DNA of 14,703 nucleotides from contig DAAL01000264.1 in the NCBI GenBank assembly GCA_001701065.1, positions 1 through 14,703 on the forward strand. Direction: 5' to 3'. This DNA comes from Bacteroidales bacterium GP4. Its GTDB lineage: Bacteria; Bacteroidota; Bacteroidia; Bacteroidales; Muribaculaceae. A program made the position numbers and the translations under genes. Positions within the stretch are counted from its first letter, which is position 1; every line of letters begins with the position of its first letter. Shown here one piece after another: positions 13,517 to 14,703 of the stretch. The notes beneath the pieces are model-generated. The model searched no databases and had not been told where the DNA came from. It saw nothing but the letters and a program-made list of their open reading frames with translations.

Positions 13517-14296
13517 TTATTTCTTATCTTCTTTGCCGTGTTCAAGGACGTACTTCTTCACTTTCTGGAACAAGTCAGTCGCAAAAACAAAGTGGCTTAA
13601 TGCCTCGTTGGTGGTTTCGTAGATTTTGTCCTTGTCGCCCACCCATTCACGGTAGCCCTTGTTGATGAATATGATGTTTTCGCCAATGCCAAGCACCGAG
13701 TTCATGTCGTGGGTATTGATTACCGTAGTCATTTTATATTCATGGGTGATGTCGCTCAGCAATTCGTCGATAAGTATCGATGTTTTGGGGTCAAGTCCGG
13801 AGTTCGGCTCGTCGCAGAAAAGGTATTTGGGGTTAAGCGCAATGGCGCGCGCTATAGCCACACGTTTCTGCATACCGCCTGATATTTCACTCGGATATTT
13901 TGAGTCGGCTCCTTTCAGTCCCACACGTTCAAGGCAGAACTGGGCGCGGTCGCGGCGTTCGGCATCGGACATGTTGGTGTACATCATCAGTGGAAACTCT
14001 ACATTGCCTATTACGGTTTCGGAGTCAAACAGGGCAGAACCTTGGAACAGCATTCCTATTTCGGTGCGTAGACTTTGGGTTTGGTCGCGGTTCATCTTGA
14101 GGAGGTCACGTCCGTCATAGAGTATTTCACCTTTCTCGGGACGCACAAGTCCTACAATGCTTTTCATTAAAACGGTTTTTCCCGAACCGCTTAATCCTAT
14201 TATAAGATTCGTTTTGCCGGTTTCAAATGTCGCGCTCACGCCTTTGAGCACTTTCACTCCGTCAAATGATTTTTCAATATCCTTTACTTCTATCAT
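13517..14296 (-). CDS. mlaF: ABC transporter ATP-binding protein, MlaF-type lipid transport ATPase
   Basis: The cytoplasmic ATPase of an MCE/Mla-type phospholipid transporter that works with the MlaE permease to maintain outer-membrane lipid asymmetry. The 259-residue protein has Walker A GLSGSGKT at 34-41, a Q-loop at Gln85 in MLFQGSALFDS, the signature SGGMQKR at 139-145, Walker B YLFCDEP at 158-164 and the switch His196 in NTHD. The FQGSALFDS stretch and MQKR signature are characteristic of the MlaF subgroup. The start at 14296 overlaps the mlaE stop by four bases (ATGA), indicating coupled translation. No mlaD-like substrate-binding gene follows; the unit meets the converging rlmB terminator instead. 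Confidence 0.92.
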   Translation of the reverse strand: MIEVKDIEKSFDGVKVLKGVSATFETGKTNLIIGLSGSGKTVLMKSIVGLVRPEKGEILYDGRDLLKMNRDQTQSLRTEIGMLFQGSALFDSETVIGNVEFPLMMYTNMSDAERRDRAQFCLERVGLKGADSKYPSEISGGMQKRVAIARAIALNPKYLFCDEPNSGLDPKTSILIDELLSDITHEYKMTTVINTHDMNSVLGIGENIIFINKGYREWVGDKDKIYETTNEALSHFVFATDLFQKVKKYVLEHGKEDKK

Positions 14297-14703
14297 TGCA
14301 TCAACAGTTTAGTTAGGATAACGTCGAAGAGGAGTATAAGGATGGAGCTTGCCACCACTGCATTGGTGGATGCTTTTCCCACATCGAGTGCGCCGCCTTT
14401 GACATAATAACCGTAGTAGGATGCCACGGAGGTGATGATGACTGAGAATACGAGTGCCTTAATGATAGTGTACCATACGTACCACTCGATGAACATTGTC
14501 TGTATACCGTAGATGTACTTAGACACCGATATCATGTCGGTAAATGCTGCGATAATCCAGCCGCCGAACAATCCAGTGGCGATAGAGAACACCACGAGGA
14601 TGGGGATGAACAAGGCGAATGCTATAATCTTGGGAAGCACCAGGAACTGTGCGGAGTTTATTCCCATAATTTCAAGAGCCAAGCTTGGTCTTGATTCCAT
14701 TCC
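14293..14703 (-). CDS. mlaE: ABC transporter permease, MlaE-type (5' end outside the window)
   Basis: The C-terminal 136 residues or so of an inner-membrane permease that partners MlaF in phospholipid transport. The fragment starts inside the conserved cytoplasmic segment: ESRPSLALEIMGIN followed by FLVLPKIIAF corresponds to the MlaE-family region of the EQIDAL...LVxPRxxA type. Several hydrophobic helices follow: about residues 24-55, 70-95 and 110-134 of the visible part. Full MlaE proteins are about 245-265 residues, so roughly half the gene lies to the right of the window. The frame is open through the last base of the window, so an internal methionine near 14700 is not the start. The stop overlaps the mlaF start. 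Confidence 0.9.
   Translation of the reverse strand, partial: GMESRPSLALEIMGINSAQFLVLPKIIAFALFIPILVVFSIATGLFGGWIIAAFTDMISVSKYIYGIQTMFIEWYVWYTIIKALVFSVIITSVASYYGYYVKGGALDVGKASTNAVVASSILILLFDVILTKLLMQ

Noticed and set aside
1..14703. A defence, secretion or biosynthetic system hidden in the window
   Set aside because: Every protein gene of normal size fits a housekeeping or Bacteroidota-conserved family, base composition looks even throughout, and no recombination genes or tRNA insertion points are present.

Overview
The window reads as a chromosomal housekeeping segment of a Bacteroidota (Bacteroidales) bacterium, possibly a member of the Muribaculaceae. The evidence is the gene content, with Bacteroidota-restricted families of the DUF4831 and DUF4835 type. 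The gene order also fits, namely hpt-adk and dnaN-exonuclease-coaBC-DUF4835-recN-rlmB. Several intergenic regions carry exact copies of the Bacteroidota sigma-ABfr -7 box (TAnnTTTG), and Shine-Dalgarno sequences are not evident. I see no IS element, prophage, CRISPR array, tRNA or rRNA. The family assignment is an inference from recall, not from a database search.

Layout. Positions 1-1161 (minus strand) hold the nucleotide-salvage pair hpt then adk, and the first bases of a further gene may lie at the extreme left edge. From 1162 a divergent intergenic region leads rightward to a DAACS-family symporter (1322-2506). Next comes a two-gene unit of the bifunctional NAD(P)HX repair enzyme (2582-4099) and a secreted DUF4831-type protein (4107-5186). 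Positions 5187-5564 carry no protein gene. They contain what looks like a free-standing structured small RNA of about 190 nt with its own -7 box and a strong terminator, followed by a second related hairpin. Thioredoxin (5565-5861, minus) and dapA (6023-6907, plus) diverge from a shared intergenic region. From 7006 to 13481 six genes run rightward: dnaN, a DEDDh exonuclease, coaBC, DUF4835, recN and rlmB. Two junctions overlap and two others are 9 nt, so this is probably one operon from a promoter just upstream of dnaN. It ends in a strong hairpin that contains the rlmB stop codon. On the right, the minus strand carries the lipid-transport ATPase and permease pair mlaF and mlaE, with mlaE cut by the window edge, converging on rlmB.

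Function. The dnaN operon links replication (sliding clamp), a proofreading-type exonuclease, recombination repair (recN), coenzyme A synthesis, an envelope protein and rRNA modification. The remaining genes cover purine and adenylate balance, nicotinamide cofactor repair, lysine/diaminopimelate synthesis, thiol redox and outer-membrane lipid asymmetry.

The protein genes are conventional. The best candidate for something undescribed is the RNA-like locus at about 5256-5447. Second-tier observations are active-site substitutions in the symporter and in CoaC, a nine-codon reading frame overlapping the symporter start, and promoters or stop codons embedded in terminator hairpins.
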